Shown one piece after another: positions 54,406 through 55,940 of a DNA stretch of 55,940 nucleotides (the first letter of the stretch is position 1; the number at the start of each line of letters is the position of its first letter). Source of the stretch: Marinovum sp. Lineage in GTDB: Bacteria; Pseudomonadota; Alphaproteobacteria; Rhodobacterales; Rhodobacteraceae. The position numbers were made by a program, and so were the translations under genes. The DNA lies in assembly GCA_022447495.1 (NCBI GenBank), contig JAKVBH010000029.1:1-55940 (forward strand). Reading direction: 5' to 3'. The notes beneath the pieces were generated by a model. It did no database searches and had not been told where the DNA came from. It saw only the letters and a program-made list of their open reading frames with translations.

Positions 54406-55104
54406 CCGATTCAGGGGGATGAACCGGCAGGATTCTGGACAGTCTTGGGGGTAAACCTGTGGGTAACCCAAAATATGGTGTCCGCGTCGAGATGAGTCGA
54501 CCTAACTCGCTAGCCCGGCAAACGAACTGAGGGGCCTACCACGGTAAAAACCAAAAAAATGTACGATCTAAGTTACTGTTTTTATTCAGAAATGAAAGAA
54601 AGTCAGAAAAAGATGCTGCTTTTGCAAAAAAAGGGGTTGCGGGTTGGGGGCCTCATCCGTAAATACCCCCTCACCGGCGGCGCTGAGGCGCACAACGGGA
54701 CGCCAGACGGAACGAAGCAGCAGCGCTGACAAGGGCCGGACGGTAAAAAAAATTGAGGTAGATGAGGCGGGGCGCGCCAAGAAGTTAGGGCGCATCCAGT
54801 CGATTTTGTCTCTGCGCTGTTTGAAATCGATGGTATCTGAAGAGATATGTGGGCGGTTTGGTTCATTCGATGAACAAACAACTGCACATATATCCACTAC
54901 CTAGGAGAGTGGTCTCGGCCATGATCCGATGATGGATAGTCAGCTTCACTGTTTGTCGGCTTTCGGTTTCTGATGAAACCAGAAGCACAACAAACAGAAA
55001 GTGGATCCGACCTTATGGTTGGATCGGAACAATTTCCCGGCCTTGCCTGGTCGGGATCAGTATGTGCAGAGGTTCGAACGTCAAGGATAAGCATTTATGC
55101 TTTT
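54406..55104 (+). other. rRNA operon upstream and leader region
   Basis: No protein gene is supported here. It contains the putative rrn promoter (54637), and then a leader with several hairpins: GGTTTC-TGAT-GAAACC (about 54963-54978), GATCCGACC-TTAT-GGTTGGATC (about 55005-55026), TCCCGGCC...GGTCGGGA (about 55035-55057) and AAGCAT-TT-ATGCTT (about 55089-55102). The last may be the base of the 16S processing stem. Confidence 0.6.
54637..54665 (+). promoter_or_regulatory. Putative rRNA operon promoter
   Basis: TTGCGG (54637-54642), 17-base spacer, TAAATA (54660-54665), followed at once by a GC-rich run CCCCCTC, the discriminator expected of stringently controlled rRNA promoters. An A-tract (54626-54632) just upstream could be an UP element. 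Confidence 0.65.

Positions 55105-55940
<836 letters not shown>

Noticed and set aside
54644..54904. An 86-residue frame upstream of the rRNA operon
   Set aside because: It overlaps the rrn promoter and leader; charged, low-complexity and without an RBS.

Overview
The window looks like the chromosome of a Roseobacter-group alphaproteobacterium (Rhodobacterales). The basis is the partial 16S rRNA at the right end, an alphaproteobacterial LexA box (GTTC-N7-GTTC) in front of imuB, and a gene set typical of the group: a DUF2794 protein, a DinB with an N-terminal zinc ribbon, rpmJ beside tRNA-Val, and glutathione-dependent formaldehyde oxidation. This is my reading of gene content; no database was searched.

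Layout. Positions 1-5400 are one end of an integrated mobile element. It lies against the 3' end of a tRNA-Arg(CCT) gene and carries a phage-type integrase, a minimal second tyrosine recombinase, a small HUH (Rep-type) endonuclease, an AAA+ clamp-loader-like ATPase, three proteins of unknown function and the tail of an insertion sequence. From 5434 the sequence is host chromosome: a LacI-type regulator and a YcaQ-type DNA glycosylase; holA-lptE-leuS; a glycosyltransferase; an SOS-controlled imuB without imuA or dnaE2 beside it; formaldehyde oxidation (adhI, fghA) flanking a TetR regulator with a small secreted protein and paired operators; and the whole phosphorylated serine pathway (serB, serC, serA) within 5.3 kb. 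Then come a lysine-biosynthesis-type saccharopine dehydrogenase in an operon with a GST and a phosphatase, and an M20 amidohydrolase.

Positions 32493-42661 form a tightly coupled operon: an acyl-CoA ligase, a complete branched-chain-amino-acid-type ABC importer (two ATPases, two permeases, one binding protein) and a PaaK-like CoA ligase. Two secreted four-cysteine proteins, which look like diverged paralogues of each other, are interleaved in it, plus one further small coupled ORF. The likely logic is import of a carboxylic acid followed by CoA activation; the substrate cannot be read from sequence.

The right part holds a decayed region with an EamA-transporter remnant, rpmJ, tRNA-Val(GAC), an N-formylglutamate amidohydrolase, dinB, a NUDIX hydrolase, pyrF, clpB behind a candidate heat-shock promoter, an FMN-binding glutamate-synthase-type protein, the msrPQ methionine sulfoxide reductase pair, and an rRNA operon whose 16S gene runs off the end. 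Two families of intergenic palindromic repeats recur through the window.
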